Assembly: GCF_004136555.1 (NCBI RefSeq)
Contig: NZ_NOIT01000011.1
Coordinates: 78,796-142,795, forward strand
Reading direction: 5' to 3'
DNA: 64,000 nucleotides
From: Kocuria carniphila
GTDB lineage: Bacteria; Actinomycetota; Actinomycetes; Actinomycetales; Micrococcaceae
Both the position numbers and the translations under genes were made by a program. How positions within the stretch are numbered: the stretch's first letter is position 1; every line of letters begins with the position of its first letter. Below are positions 27,925-36,823 of the stretch, one piece after another. The notes below the pieces were generated by a model. That model was given only the letters and a program-made list of their open reading frames with translations, was not told the DNA's origin and ran no database searches.

Positions 27925-27960
27925 GAACGTGCCCCGCACCAGAAGGTGCGGGGCACGTTC
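27925..27960 (-). terminator. Strong intrinsic terminator for secreted-peptide gene
   Basis: A perfect 16-base-pair stem (27925-27940 with 27945-27960) closes a four-base loop. On the minus strand it is followed by a CTTTTG T-run. It lies 25 bases after the stop of the secreted peptide gene at 27986, so it ends that transcript; the thioesterase promoter lies beyond it. Confidence 0.85.
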
Positions 27961-27985
27961 ACTAGGAAATCAGTGAAACGGAACC

Positions 27986-28285
27986 TCAGTGCTTGAAGCT
28001 GAAGATCTTGTGGAACAGACCCAGCTTGAAGTCGATGACGTCCTTGACGAAGTTGATCTTGTGACCGAACAGGCCGCCCAGGATGTCCTTGCCGCCGGTG
28101 TGACCACCGGTGTGGCCGCCGCCGGTGCTGCCGCCGTCCTTGCAAGGGTCATAAGTGGAGCAGGAGGTCACGGGGTGGCTGGGAGCCGGGTGGAAGAAGG
28201 TGGCCTGTGCCGGAGCGACAGAACCGAAGGTCAGGGCGCCGAAAGCTGCGATGGCGGTACCGGTCTTGACGATATTCTTTTTTAC
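27986..28285 (-). CDS. Small secreted Gly/His-rich peptide; apparent GTA start
   Basis: The frame codes for a 99-residue secreted protein: a charged N-terminus (xKKNIVKTG), a hydrophobic AIAAFGALTFGSVA stretch, and a signal-peptidase site after APAQA (residue 28). The mature part has a cysteine pair in CSTYDPC, a GGGHTGGHTGGK repeat and an amphipathic, Lys/Phe/His-rich C-terminus (residues 66-99). The codon placed correctly for initiation, six bases after GGAGG, is GTA at 28285-28283, not ATG, GTG or TTG, and no canonical start exists close by in frame. Either GTA is used, the start was mutated from GTG or ATG, or translation enters another way. Function unknown; a bacteriocin-like or surface peptide is possible. 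Confidence 0.5.
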   Translation of the reverse strand, partial: VKKNIVKTGTAIAAFGALTFGSVAPAQATFFHPAPSHPVTSCSTYDPCKDGGSTGGGHTGGHTGGKDILGGLFGHKINFVKDVIDFKLGLFHKIFSFKH

Positions 28286-28565
28286 GGGTTTCCTCCAGAT
28301 ATTTGATGCGCCTGCCCCCGCAGGCGTCGAACTAAGAAGCCCATGTCGCGAGTGTCGGTTAGGTTCCCCCAAACCTTCTCCCTGACCTGGACGTAACCAA
28401 CGTAACAACCGAGAATCACCCGTGGATGAATGTGATTGCCCACACTTGCGACCGGCTTCTTGTGAGTTCATGGAGCCTACTGACTAGGAACAACGCGGAG
28501 AATGGTGGGGAGAGCTCCGCGGTGACCCTGGCGGGTTTGAAGGACGTAACAACGAGGGAGATGCA

Positions 28566-29927
28566 GTGGATCGCAAAGCCGAACCGGTGACCGGCCGGCA
28601 GCTTCAGGATGTTGAATCCGCAGTCTCGAAACGGGACTTCGACCGGGTGACGAGCTCGATCGACGCCATGCCCTCGGGCCAGGTGGTCGAGCTCCTGGAA
28701 CGACTGAGCGTGCGTGATCGGGCACTGGTGTATCGCATGCTTCCCAAGGACCGTGCGTCCGTGGTGTTCGAACGTTTGGATGCGCCGCTCCAAAAAGAAC
28801 TGGTCGTGGGGTTGCAGGACGAGGACGTCGCCGCGATCTTCGCGGGGTTGACTCCGGATGACCGTGCCCGCCTGGTTGATGAGCTCCCCGCCACCGTGGC
28901 TACCCGATTGCTGCGGGACCTCCCGGACGACGAGCGGGAGCTCACCTCCGTGGTGCTGGGCTACCCGGAGCGCTCCATTGGGCGTCGGATGAACCCCGAG
29001 TGCGTGACCACCCACCCGCACCTCACCGCCGGAGAGAGCTTGCAGCGCATCCGTCACGGACTGCAGCGTGCGGAGACGATCTACACGATTCCCGTGACCG
29101 ATGACTCCCGGAAGCTGGTGGGCGTTGTGGGGCTGCGCCAGGTGATGGGTGCCGATCCCGAAACTCCCGTGGCTGAGCTGATGAGCGAGGCGGATTCCGC
29201 GACCGCGACCGAACCTGCGGAGGAGGCGGCACGCCGCTGCGCGGGGTTGCGATTGTTGGCCATGCCCGTGGTGGATCACGAGGATCGGCTCGTGGGCATC
29301 CTGACCGTGGACGACGCCCTGGACATCCTCGAGAACGCCGAATCCGAGGATCAGGCGCGCATCAGCGGTTCCGAGCCCCTGCGTCGTCCGTATTTGTCCA
29401 CTCCGGTGCGCACTCTCGTGCAAGCCCGCGTGGTCTGGCTGCTCGTGCTGGCGATCGGTGCGACCCTCACAGTCCAGGTGCTCGAGGTCTTTGAATCCAC
29501 GCTCGAGCAAATGGTGGTGCTATCCGTGTTCATCCCGCTGCTCATCGGCACGGGCGGCAATACGGGTAATCAGGCGGCCACATCCATCACGCGTGCACTC
29601 GCCCTGGGTGATGTTCGCCCGCGAGACGTGGCCAAGGTGGCCCTGCGGGAACTGCGCGTGGGCGTGAGCTTGGGCCTACTCCTGGGAGCTGCGGGCTTTG
29701 TCATCGCCGGAATCATCTACGGGGCCTCGATCGGCGCGGTCATCGGCCTGACCTTGGCTGCGATCTGTACCTTGGCTGCCACGGTGGGTGGCCTCATGCC
29801 CCTGATCGCCCGCGCCATCAAAGTGGACCCGGCGGTTTTCTCCAACCCTTTCATCACCACGTTCGTGGACGCGACCGGCCTGGTGGTCTACTTCTTCATT
29901 GCTCGCGCCATTCTGGGATTGGGCTAG
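28566..29927 (+). CDS. mgtE: Magnesium transporter MgtE
   Basis: A 453-residue protein. Residues 10-130 form the acidic alpha-helical superhelix (N domain), residues 135-260 the paired CBS domains (IYTIPVTDDSRKLVGVVGLRQVM and LAMPVVDHEDRLVGILTVDDALDIL), a plug helix follows, and residues 285-453 form the five-helix pore. VFIPLLIGTGGNTGNQAATSI carries the conserved pore GNTGNQA and FVDATGLVVYF closes the last helix, as in Thermus MgtE. It mediates Mg2+ entry gated by cytosolic Mg2+. GTG 28566 has GGGAG seven bases before it. Confidence 0.95.
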   Translation: MDRKAEPVTGRQLQDVESAVSKRDFDRVTSSIDAMPSGQVVELLERLSVRDRALVYRMLPKDRASVVFERLDAPLQKELVVGLQDEDVAAIFAGLTPDDRARLVDELPATVATRLLRDLPDDERELTSVVLGYPERSIGRRMNPECVTTHPHLTAGESLQRIRHGLQRAETIYTIPVTDDSRKLVGVVGLRQVMGADPETPVAELMSEADSATATEPAEEAARRCAGLRLLAMPVVDHEDRLVGILTVDDALDILENAESEDQARISGSEPLRRPYLSTPVRTLVQARVVWLLVLAIGATLTVQVLEVFESTLEQMVVLSVFIPLLIGTGGNTGNQAATSITRALALGDVRPRDVAKVALRELRVGVSLGLLLGAAGFVIAGIIYGASIGAVIGLTLAAICTLAATVGGLMPLIARAIKVDPAVFSNPFITTFVDATGLVVYFFIARAILGLG

Positions 29928-30040
29928 AAATGTGTTCCATGCTTCCCTGGGTCTTTATTTTTAGACCCCATCGTGCTTATGGTCAGACCACAGGGATCGA
30001 GTCTCCATTCCCGGTCCCATGAGTGATCCGGAGGTTCATG

Positions 30041-31117
30041 ATGAAGGCAGCACGGTTTTACGACCGAGGCGACATTCGTATTGAAGAGATTCCCGAGCCC
30101 ACGGTGGCCCCGGGCGAGGTGGGAATCAAAGTGGCCTGGTGCGGCATCTGTGGCACTGACCTGCATGAGTACAAGGACGGGCCCGTTTTCTGCCCCACCC
30201 ACGACACCCCGCACCCCATCTCGGGTGAGACTGCTCCGGTGACTCTCGGGCACGAGTTCTCCGGAGTGATCGATGAACTCGGTGAAGGCGTGGAAGATCT
30301 CGAGGTCGGTCAGCACGTGGTGGTCGAGCCTTACATCATTGGTGACGAGGTGGACACCGGTCCTGAATCCAAGGATTACCACCTGTCTCCGAACATGAAC
30401 TTCATCGGTCTCGCCGGACGCGGCGGCGGCCTGGGGGAGCGCATTGCCGTCAAGCGCCGCTGGGTGCACCCGATTTCGGACTCCGTGAGCTTGGACGAGG
30501 CCGCCCTGATCGAGCCACTATCTGTGGGATATCACGCCGTCGAGCGCTCCGGGGCCAAAGCCGGGGACGTAGCAGTGGTGGGTGGTGCCGGCCCCATCGG
30601 TTTGCTGACCGCCGCCGTGCTCAAGGCCCTTGGTATCACCGTGGTGGTGTCGGAGCTCTCCTCCCTGCGTCGCGAGAAAGCTCTGGAGACCGGCGTGGCA
30701 GATTATGCGCTGGATCCACGGGAAGTGGACGTGGTGAAGGAAGTTCAGAAGATTACCGGCGGTAAAGGTGCGGATGTCGCATTCGAGTGCACGTCGGTTC
30801 AGGTGGTGCTGGACACCTTGATGGATGCCCTGCGACCCACTGGCGTGCTGGTCGTCGTATCGATCTGGGCGGAACGGTCCAACTTCGATATCCATAAGCT
30901 GGTCATGAAGGAGATCGACCTGCGCGGCACCATTGCATATGTGAATTCCCACCCCGCCACCATCGAGCTCGTGGAGTCCGGCAAGATTGATCTCAAGCCG
31001 TTCATCACCGGCAAGATCGGGTTGGAGGGTCTTGTGGATGAGGGGTTCGATACGCTCATCCACCGCAACGAGACTGCGGTCAAGATTCTCGTCTCCCCCT
31101 CGGGTGAAGGACTGTAA
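30041..31117 (+). CDS. Zinc-dependent 2,3-butanediol dehydrogenase-like alcohol dehydrogenase
   Basis: A 358-residue zinc MDR. The catalytic zinc cysteine is in VAWCGICGTDLHEYKDGP, the GHEFSGVIDELG histidine follows, and VVVGGAGPIGLLTAAVLKA is the NAD-binding motif. The long HDTPHPISGETAPVTLGHEF insert is characteristic of (R,R)-butanediol/acetoin dehydrogenases. It lacks the four-cysteine structural zinc lobe, as this subgroup usually does. It would interconvert acetoin and 2,3-butanediol. Two adjacent ATGs (30038, 30041) follow GGAGG; the second has better spacing. Confidence 0.9.
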   Translation: MKAARFYDRGDIRIEEIPEPTVAPGEVGIKVAWCGICGTDLHEYKDGPVFCPTHDTPHPISGETAPVTLGHEFSGVIDELGEGVEDLEVGQHVVVEPYIIGDEVDTGPESKDYHLSPNMNFIGLAGRGGGLGERIAVKRRWVHPISDSVSLDEAALIEPLSVGYHAVERSGAKAGDVAVVGGAGPIGLLTAAVLKALGITVVVSELSSLRREKALETGVADYALDPREVDVVKEVQKITGGKGADVAFECTSVQVVLDTLMDALRPTGVLVVVSIWAERSNFDIHKLVMKEIDLRGTIAYVNSHPATIELVESGKIDLKPFITGKIGLEGLVDEGFDTLIHRNETAVKILVSPSGEGL

Positions 31118-31146
31118 GTAGTCCTCGGCAGGCTCTAGATGGTTGC

Positions 31147-31190
31147 GAAAATCCCGGCTTGGCTCGCGATCGAGTCAGGCCGGGATTTTC
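31147..31190. terminator. Bidirectional hairpin between butanediol dehydrogenase and truncated MFS gene
   Basis: GAAAATCCCGGC (31147-31158) pairs perfectly with GCCGGGATTTTC (31179-31190). The T and A runs at the stem ends make it a two-way intrinsic terminator. The MFS stop codon (31175-31177) lies in its loop, and the last codons of that gene are the stem itself. Confidence 0.75.
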
Positions 31191-32131
31191 GACGTCGCAG
31201 GGATCAGTCCACGGTCACTCGGACGGGCACCGGGGGTAGCTTCTTCACGAACGGAGCGCACATCCAGGAGGGCGACGTCCGTTGCGCGCTGGAGGCGCAC
31301 CTGGCGGATGGTGAACAGCGCAAGGGCGACTGCGCCGACCGCCAGGGCGAGCACAGGAAGCAGCGAACCCTGGAACAAAGCGCTCATGGATCCCAGGCCG
31401 TAAACGATGCCTCCGAAGGCGAAGACCGAGAGCAGCACGGAGAAGGCGCCCAGGGGAATCTTGCGGGTCTCACCGGTCGTCTTGATGAGCACCAGACCCA
31501 GGAGCAGCACGAGCATCCCGACCGGAAGCATCAGGCCGAAGACCCAGCGCCAGTTCAGGGCATTGACGATCATGCCGGAGATGGTCGGGCCAATGGCCGG
31601 AGCCACTGAGATCACCACGGAGTTGAGTCCCATGATGGTGCCGCGGTGGGCCGGGGGAACGTAGGTGAGGGTGGTGGTCATCAACAGCGGCAGGATGATG
31701 GCCGTGCCGCCGGCCTGCACAATCCGACCCAGAAGGACCACGGCGAAGCTTGGCGCGAACGCAGCCATGGCGGTACCGATCCCGAACAACAGCAGGGCCG
31801 CGGTGAACAGGCCCTTGGTGGTGAAACGCTGGAGCATCCATCCGGTCGTGGGGATCACCACGGCCATGGTCAGCATGAATCCTGTGGTCAGCCACTGGGC
31901 CGTGGCCGCAGTAATGCTGAAGTCGGCCATCAGGTTGGGCAGGGCCACCGTCAGGACCGTTTCGTTCAGAATCATGATCAGAGCGGAGGTCACCAGCACG
32001 GAGATCACGGCAACGATGTGCTTGGTGGCGGGGCGCTCCGGTTCGAGCTCGAGAGCGGATCGGGCGGCCGTATCGGCTACCGCTTGGAATTGGCCGGTGG
32101 TCGGCTCATCCTGAATGTGGGCATGGGACAT
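31175..32131 (-). pseudogene. DHA2-type MFS exporter, C-terminally truncated
   Basis: A 318-residue frame with the opening of a 14-helix drug:H+ antiporter-2 protein: VLVTSALIMILNETVLTVALPNL in helix 1, LLFGIGTAMAAFAP and LLGRIVQAGGTAIILPLLMTTTLTY in the middle, RGTIMGLNSVVISVAPAIGPTISG as motif C. Intact family members are about 480-500 residues; here about eight helices remain. The frame ends DRGLIPATSKIPA, and the final residues are encoded by the downstream terminator stem. No remnant of the missing half exists before 31117, so the 3' part was deleted. It is divergent from a TetR gene, the usual pairing for a regulated exporter. Loss of activity is expected but not certain. Confidence 0.75.
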
Positions 32132-32169
32132 GCAAGTACCTGTTTCTCAGAGGGGATTACACTCAATAA

Positions 32170-32193
32170 TGGCACTGAATGCCACTTTGGCAT
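32170..32193. promoter_or_regulatory. Overlapping inverted repeats between MFS remnant and TetR
   Basis: TGGCACTGAATGCCA (32170-32184, arms 5-5) overlaps ATGCCACTTTGGCAT (32179-32193, arms 6-3-6). Together they give alternating TGGCA half-sites. They lie between the divergent MFS remnant (start 32131) and TetR gene (start 32253), the expected place for the TetR operator. Confidence 0.6.
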
Positions 32194-32252
32194 AAGTGAC
32201 ATAAAGCCGTGGGCTTGGTCACAATGGGGTGCCGAGCGTCAGGGAGGGCGTC

Positions 32253-32858
32253 ATGGAGCATGAACCGCAGGCGGGGCTGAGGGCTCGTCGAAAACTGGAA
32301 ACGCAGCGCGAGATCCATCAAGCTGCACTGGAACTTTTCGAGGCGCACGGGGTGCGGGAGACCACGGTCCACCAGATTGCCGAACGCGCCGGGGTTTCAC
32401 CGCGCACGTTCTTCCGCTATTTCTCGACCAAGGAGCAAGCGGCACTGCCCGGTCAGCGGCGGATGCTGCGAGCCATCGATTCGCTTGAGATCACTGATCC
32501 AGATCCCGCGGCGGTACTCCGTGCGGTGGAAACCATGGCGGAAACGGTCATGGGTGCGGACAATGATCCCGAACTCGATGAACACCGGCGCGTGGCCAAA
32601 CTGCTGGCGCGGGACGCGGATCTGCAGTCTCTGGCAGCATCGCAAGAGTTGGTCCTCCCGGTGCGCCTGCGTGCACGTCTGGCCGAGCAACTACCGGAGG
32701 CAGACCCGGCCACGCTGCTGCTGATCTCCGAAACAGCGGTGGCAGTGTGGCGGGTCAGTTGGATCCGCTGGGGCGAGTTGGCCACGCGTGGCGAGACCGC
32801 CGACCCCGTTGCGGTCTACCGAGAATGCCGGGCCCGGTTACGCAGCGCCGTCGGATAG
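32253..32858 (+). CDS. TetR-family regulator of the adjacent exporter
   Basis: A 201-residue repressor. Residues 15-62 form the DNA-binding helix-turn-helix (REIHQAALELFEAHGVRETTVHQIAERAGVS region, then PRTFFRYFSTKEQA). The rest is an all-helical effector domain of the MftR-like C-terminal type. GGGAGG lies before ATG 32253. It is divergent from the truncated MFS gene, with the TGGCA palindromes between. It probably controlled that exporter, and may now be an orphan. Confidence 0.9.
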   Translation: MEHEPQAGLRARRKLETQREIHQAALELFEAHGVRETTVHQIAERAGVSPRTFFRYFSTKEQAALPGQRRMLRAIDSLEITDPDPAAVLRAVETMAETVMGADNDPELDEHRRVAKLLARDADLQSLAASQELVLPVRLRARLAEQLPEADPATLLLISETAVAVWRVSWIRWGELATRGETADPVAVYRECRARLRSAVG

Positions 32859-32963
32859 CCGCCGACGCCGCTCCGTCCCGCTAGCGAGGATCGGTCTCCT
32901 GGTGTCGGCCGCACCCGAATCTTCGTAGGATGCCGTCAACCGGGCAGCGAGGGAGAGAGGGAC

Positions 32964-33929
32964 ATGGCGACACCCCAGCAACCGTCTGTTGAACCTGCCG
33001 GTCTGTACACCGGCCTGACCATGCCGCAGTGGCGGGAAGTGATTCGTGGTTCGTTCTCGGCATTGGAAATCACTGCTCCCAATGAGGGCCAATTCCGCGC
33101 GAACTTACGCGTGGTGGAACTCGACGACGTGCATTTGTTCGATATGTCCACCGACGCTCACCGGGTGGTGCGCACTGCACAGCTGGTCGAGCAGGACCAG
33201 GGGGAGTACTTCAAGCTCAGCCTGCAGTTGGAAGGGGTGTGCACTCTCCGCCAGGACGGGCGTGAGTGCCAGTTGGAGCCCGGTGACCTGGGACTGTACG
33301 TAGCGTACCGGCCCTACGAGCTGGATTTTCGTGGTCCGCAGCACTCTATGGTTATGACGTTTCCTCGCTCCGTGGTTCACATGACTCCGGCTCAGGTGGA
33401 GATGGTCACCGCGCGGCGGATCACCCAGGACCATGGGCTGGGCCGGGTGGCCGCCCCCATGTTCCGTGATCTCGCCGAGAACATGGATCTACTTCACGGG
33501 CCCCACGCCATGCGTTTGGTCAGGAGCGCGCTGGGCATGCTTGTGAGCGTGCTGTCCTCGGACGTTCTGGAACTCAGCGAGGAGCAGCCGGGAGACCTGC
33601 TGGTCCAGCAGGCAGCGGCCTACATCGACGACCATCTGGGCGATTCTGAGTTGTCGCCGGGCACCATTGCTAAGGCGCTGTACGTTTCGGTTCGCCAGCT
33701 GCACAGCAGATTTGCGGCCCAGGACCTCACCGTGTCCTCGACCGTTCGTCTGAAGCGGTTGGAAGCGATCCGTGAAGATCTCTCGGATCCCGCGCTCGCG
33801 GACGAGACGGTGCACAGCGTGAGTTCTCGCTACGGCTTACTGGACGCAGCACACGTAAGTAAGAGCTTCAAAGCGGAGTATGGGGAGACGCCGTCGGCAT
33901 ATCGAAGACGCATCCTGGCCGGGGCCTGA
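32964..33929 (+). CDS. AraC-family regulator (AraC-binding-like N-domain)
   Basis: A 321-residue regulator. Residues 30-180 are the AraC-binding-like domain common in Actinobacteria (EYFKLSLQLEGVCTLRQDGREC, then PGDLGLYVAYRPYELDF). Residues 215-315 carry two helix-turn-helix units (SPGTIAKALYVSVRQLHSRF and DETVHSVSSRYGLLDAAHVSKSFKAEYG). Related NorG or FeaR proteins activate amine-degradation genes. It is convergent with the amine oxidase, and the amine permease and aldehyde dehydrogenase lie nearby, so it is the likely activator of that cluster. GAGAGAGGGAC precedes ATG 32964. Confidence 0.88.
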   Translation: MATPQQPSVEPAGLYTGLTMPQWREVIRGSFSALEITAPNEGQFRANLRVVELDDVHLFDMSTDAHRVVRTAQLVEQDQGEYFKLSLQLEGVCTLRQDGRECQLEPGDLGLYVAYRPYELDFRGPQHSMVMTFPRSVVHMTPAQVEMVTARRITQDHGLGRVAAPMFRDLAENMDLLHGPHAMRLVRSALGMLVSVLSSDVLELSEEQPGDLLVQQAAAYIDDHLGDSELSPGTIAKALYVSVRQLHSRFAAQDLTVSSTVRLKRLEAIREDLSDPALADETVHSVSSRYGLLDAAHVSKSFKAEYGETPSAYRRRILAGA

Positions 33930-33951
33930 GTATCCCGCCGGGCCCGGCCAG
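33915..33951. terminator. Hairpin at end of AraC gene
   Basis: CTGGCCGGG (33915-33923) pairs with CCCGGCCAG (33943-33951). The stem begins inside the last codons of the AraC gene and ends before the convergent amine oxidase. No T-run. Confidence 0.45.
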
Positions 33952-33966
33952 CATGCGTTATGACGG

Positions 33967-35298
33967 TTAGACCTTCAGCTCCTTGATCACGTTTCGCGCC
34001 GTGCTCAGCCCGGTTTCAATGGCGCCATCCACCACGACACCGCGCCAGCCCCGCGCCCAGTCCGCTCCCGCGAAATGCAGGCGGCTGTCGGTGGTGCGGA
34101 AGTGGTGCCAGCCGTTGGTGAACTGTCCCGAACGCAGCGTTGCCCAAGCCTGACCGCTCCACTTGTCCGCGACCCAGTCATGGCCGGTGGAGTCTACGAC
34201 TTCCAGGTCAGGTCGCCATTGGTTGACGATCTCTTGCCCGTGTTTGGGGTCGTTGAGATTCACCTGATCGTGGTGGGGGCCGAACCCTACGCAAATGGTG
34301 GTGTCGTCGTCGAGAAAGAATTCGCTGCGGAAAATCGCCATCTTGGCGGGGGTGGGGGCGTAACCAAGGATGCTGTGGTGGCCCTTGATCTTGACCCAGA
34401 TCTTGCAGCCGGTGGAGTTCCACTTCTTATCGATGATGTTGCGCATGCCGTCTGGAAGTGTCGGGGTGAACTCGATGGTGGGCAACGCTCCCACGGGGAC
34501 CGTGACGATCACGCTGTCGCAGGAGATGCTCTCACCATTCTCCAGGGTGACCGTGGCTCCGGCTGCTCGGTGGTCAATGGACTTGACCGGGGTGTTGAGC
34601 CTGATCGGGCAGTTGAGGTCGGCCGCGATGTTCTCGTAGATGCCCCGCATGCCATTCGTGAGTTTGTACCGAAGAGTCTGTTCTTCCATGAGGCTCATTC
34701 GGTGATCGGACAGTGCCGCCCATTGTTTGGCCATGAGCGGCGATCCCTGTTCCGGGTCACCGATGTAACCGGCGGCCCAAAAGGCGTTACAGAGGTCGAT
34801 CTCTTCCTGGCTGAAGGACCCATCGCGGAGGCAGTCAAGAACGCTACCTTCGTCAGCGGCGAGGAATTGCTGCCGCAGTTCTGGGGAGCTTCCGCTGCGC
34901 TCATCGAGGACATGCAGTGGTTCGTAGGGGTACGGGAAGAAATCGCGAGAGTTCTCGAAGATCTTCTGCATCGGGCGGTCGATCGCGGCCTCGAGGTCAG
35001 CTTCGGAACCGTGCTTGACCGAGTCGCCGGTGACCCAGTAGGCGTCATCACAGAACGGGCTGGGGTAGATGCTTTGGTCGTACCGGGTGATCTCGGACCA
35101 CACGTGAGGCTGCATCCAATGCACCCAGGTGGCACCGAGCTCAAGTGGGCGCCCCATTCGTTCCTCGGTCCACGCTCGTCCGCCGATACGGTCGCGGGCT
35201 TCAACGATTTCCACGTCTACGCCAGCCATCTGCAGTTCTCGGGCCGCCACTAGGCCAGCGAAGCCGGCCCCGACAACTACGACGTGGGGATTGCTCAT
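33967..35298 (-). CDS. Flavin monoamine oxidase family protein
   Basis: A 443-residue FAD enzyme. VVVVGAGFAGLVAARELQMAG is the dinucleotide-binding motif, ARDRIGGRAWTEERMGRPLELG the second FAD motif, and LELGATWVHWMQ follows as in monoamine oxidases. The C-terminal FAGADWARGWRGVVVDGAIETG closes the FAD site. Substrates may be tyramine, putrescine or related amines, giving aldehyde, ammonia and peroxide. It shares a minus-strand operon with the APC permease (35 bases between). The aldehyde product would suit the divergent dehydrogenase at 37093. GGAGG precedes ATG 35298. Confidence 0.92.
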   Translation of the reverse strand: MSNPHVVVVGAGFAGLVAARELQMAGVDVEIVEARDRIGGRAWTEERMGRPLELGATWVHWMQPHVWSEITRYDQSIYPSPFCDDAYWVTGDSVKHGSEADLEAAIDRPMQKIFENSRDFFPYPYEPLHVLDERSGSSPELRQQFLAADEGSVLDCLRDGSFSQEEIDLCNAFWAAGYIGDPEQGSPLMAKQWAALSDHRMSLMEEQTLRYKLTNGMRGIYENIAADLNCPIRLNTPVKSIDHRAAGATVTLENGESISCDSVIVTVPVGALPTIEFTPTLPDGMRNIIDKKWNSTGCKIWVKIKGHHSILGYAPTPAKMAIFRSEFFLDDDTTICVGFGPHHDQVNLNDPKHGQEIVNQWRPDLEVVDSTGHDWVADKWSGQAWATLRSGQFTNGWHHFRTTDSRLHFAGADWARGWRGVVVDGAIETGLSTARNVIKELKV

Positions 35299-35332
35299 GG
35301 TGATTCCTCCAGTGAATGGGTTGTTGGACAGA

Positions 35333-36823
35333 TCAGGAATGGGGATGGTTTGCGACTACCGGAAGTTCTTGCGACTCAGGGATCTGGTCCTCGTGCTGCA
35401 TGGCCCGGTACACGTCCGGGCGGCGTCGGCGAAGGACTTCACCCCAGATCAGTCCCACTACTCCCGAGCCGATGATGATGCCCGGCATAATGGCCACCAG
35501 CGGTGATGGGCCCTCCGCCCCGATCATGAGGTCGAAGTTGACCAGGATGAGGATGGCCACGGTGATCAACCCGAGGGCCGAGACCACCGGGGCAACCACT
35601 CGCGTGCCCACACCGTGGCCGTGATGACGGCGGGAGAACCATGCGACCACGGCGATAGAAGTAATGGCCAGAAGGAAGACCAGCCCAAAAGCGGCCGCGT
35701 TGGTCAGCCAGGTGAAAAGCGTCAGAACTGGGAAAAGATCTCCCAAGGGCGATCCTGCACCGGCCAGTGCGAAAACTACGATGACCACAACCGCCACGGC
35801 AGACTGCGCAAGGGACCCCGCGAACGGGGCGCCGGTCCGAGCGGATGTCAGTCCGAGTTTCTTCGGAAGCACTCCGGTGCGGCCTAAAGCGAAGAAATAC
35901 CTGGCGGCGCCGTTGTGAAAAGCGACCAGTGCGGCAAGCAGGCTGGTGATGAAAAGGACATTAGCGACGTCGGCAAGCAGAGGGCTGCGCTCCGCGAGCC
36001 ACACGAAGACGAGGTCGGGCCCGAATTCTTGAGACGAGGCCACGATGCTCGAGGCGCCCACGCCTACCGAGAATGCCCATGACGAAAACATGTAAAACAC
36101 GGCGATTACGGCCACTGCGACGTAGGTCGCGCGGGCCACGGTCTTGCGAGGATTCTTGGTTTCTTCGGAATAGATGGCACCCGATTCGAACCCCATAAAC
36201 GCAGCGATACCGAAAGCCAGAAGTACGCCAATTCCGGGCGTGAAGAAGTTCTGTGGATCGAGAGTCTGGAACTCGATTCCCTCCGGGGCGGCTACCAGCG
36301 CCAGGATGGAGACCACGCCCACGACGAGAAACTCTAAGGCGACCAAAATGCCCAGTACCTTGGCGGAGAGGTCCACGCTGTTAACACCCAAAACACCGAC
36401 AATCACCCACCCGGCCAGCGCAGCGAGCCACCACGGAACCGTCATGCCGGTCAGACCAGTGATCAAGGTGGCCAACGAGAAGCCGAACAGTCCATACAGA
36501 CCAACCTGCATCATGTTGTAGGAGACCAATGCCAGGATGGCCGCGGCGATGCCTTGCCTGTTTCCCAGGCCTTCGGCCACGTACGCGTAAAACGCTCCGG
36601 CGTTCTGAACATGCCCACTCATGGCGCCGTATCCAATGGCGAATACGGCGAGGATGAGTCCCAGGATCAGATAACCCACCGGCACACCCAGAAGACCGGA
36701 TACCGCGAAACTGGTCGGCACGCCGCCGGCGAGGACGGTCAAGGGCGCTGACGCGGCGATGATCATGAATACCAGGGCTGTGGTGGACAGATGACGCCTC
36801 GCGAGGCGAGTAGGTTGCTGCAC
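35333..36823 (-). CDS. APC-family amine/amino-acid permease
   Basis: A 496-residue polytopic carrier of the amino acid-polyamine-organocation family. STTALVFMIIAASAPLTVLAGGVP is the first unwound helix region with the conserved GG pair, and GFESGAIYSEETKNPRKTVARATY near residue 230 is the typical intracellular loop after helix 6. About twelve helices. GTG 36823 has GGAGG seven bases before it. It is the first gene of the permease-amine oxidase operon and should import the oxidase substrate. Confidence 0.9.
   Translation of the reverse strand: MQQPTRLARRHLSTTALVFMIIAASAPLTVLAGGVPTSFAVSGLLGVPVGYLILGLILAVFAIGYGAMSGHVQNAGAFYAYVAEGLGNRQGIAAAILALVSYNMMQVGLYGLFGFSLATLITGLTGMTVPWWLAALAGWVIVGVLGVNSVDLSAKVLGILVALEFLVVGVVSILALVAAPEGIEFQTLDPQNFFTPGIGVLLAFGIAAFMGFESGAIYSEETKNPRKTVARATYVAVAVIAVFYMFSSWAFSVGVGASSIVASSQEFGPDLVFVWLAERSPLLADVANVLFITSLLAALVAFHNGAARYFFALGRTGVLPKKLGLTSARTGAPFAGSLAQSAVAVVVIVVFALAGAGSPLGDLFPVLTLFTWLTNAAAFGLVFLLAITSIAVVAWFSRRHHGHGVGTRVVAPVVSALGLITVAILILVNFDLMIGAEGPSPLVAIMPGIIIGSGVVGLIWGEVLRRRRPDVYRAMQHEDQIPESQELPVVANHPHS

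Noticed and set aside
28310..28430. c-di-AMP (ydaO-type) riboswitch before the secreted peptide
   Set aside because: The minus strand has the GGGGGAACC block common in such riboswitches, but the following GGGTGAAT-type block and the closing stems are missing.
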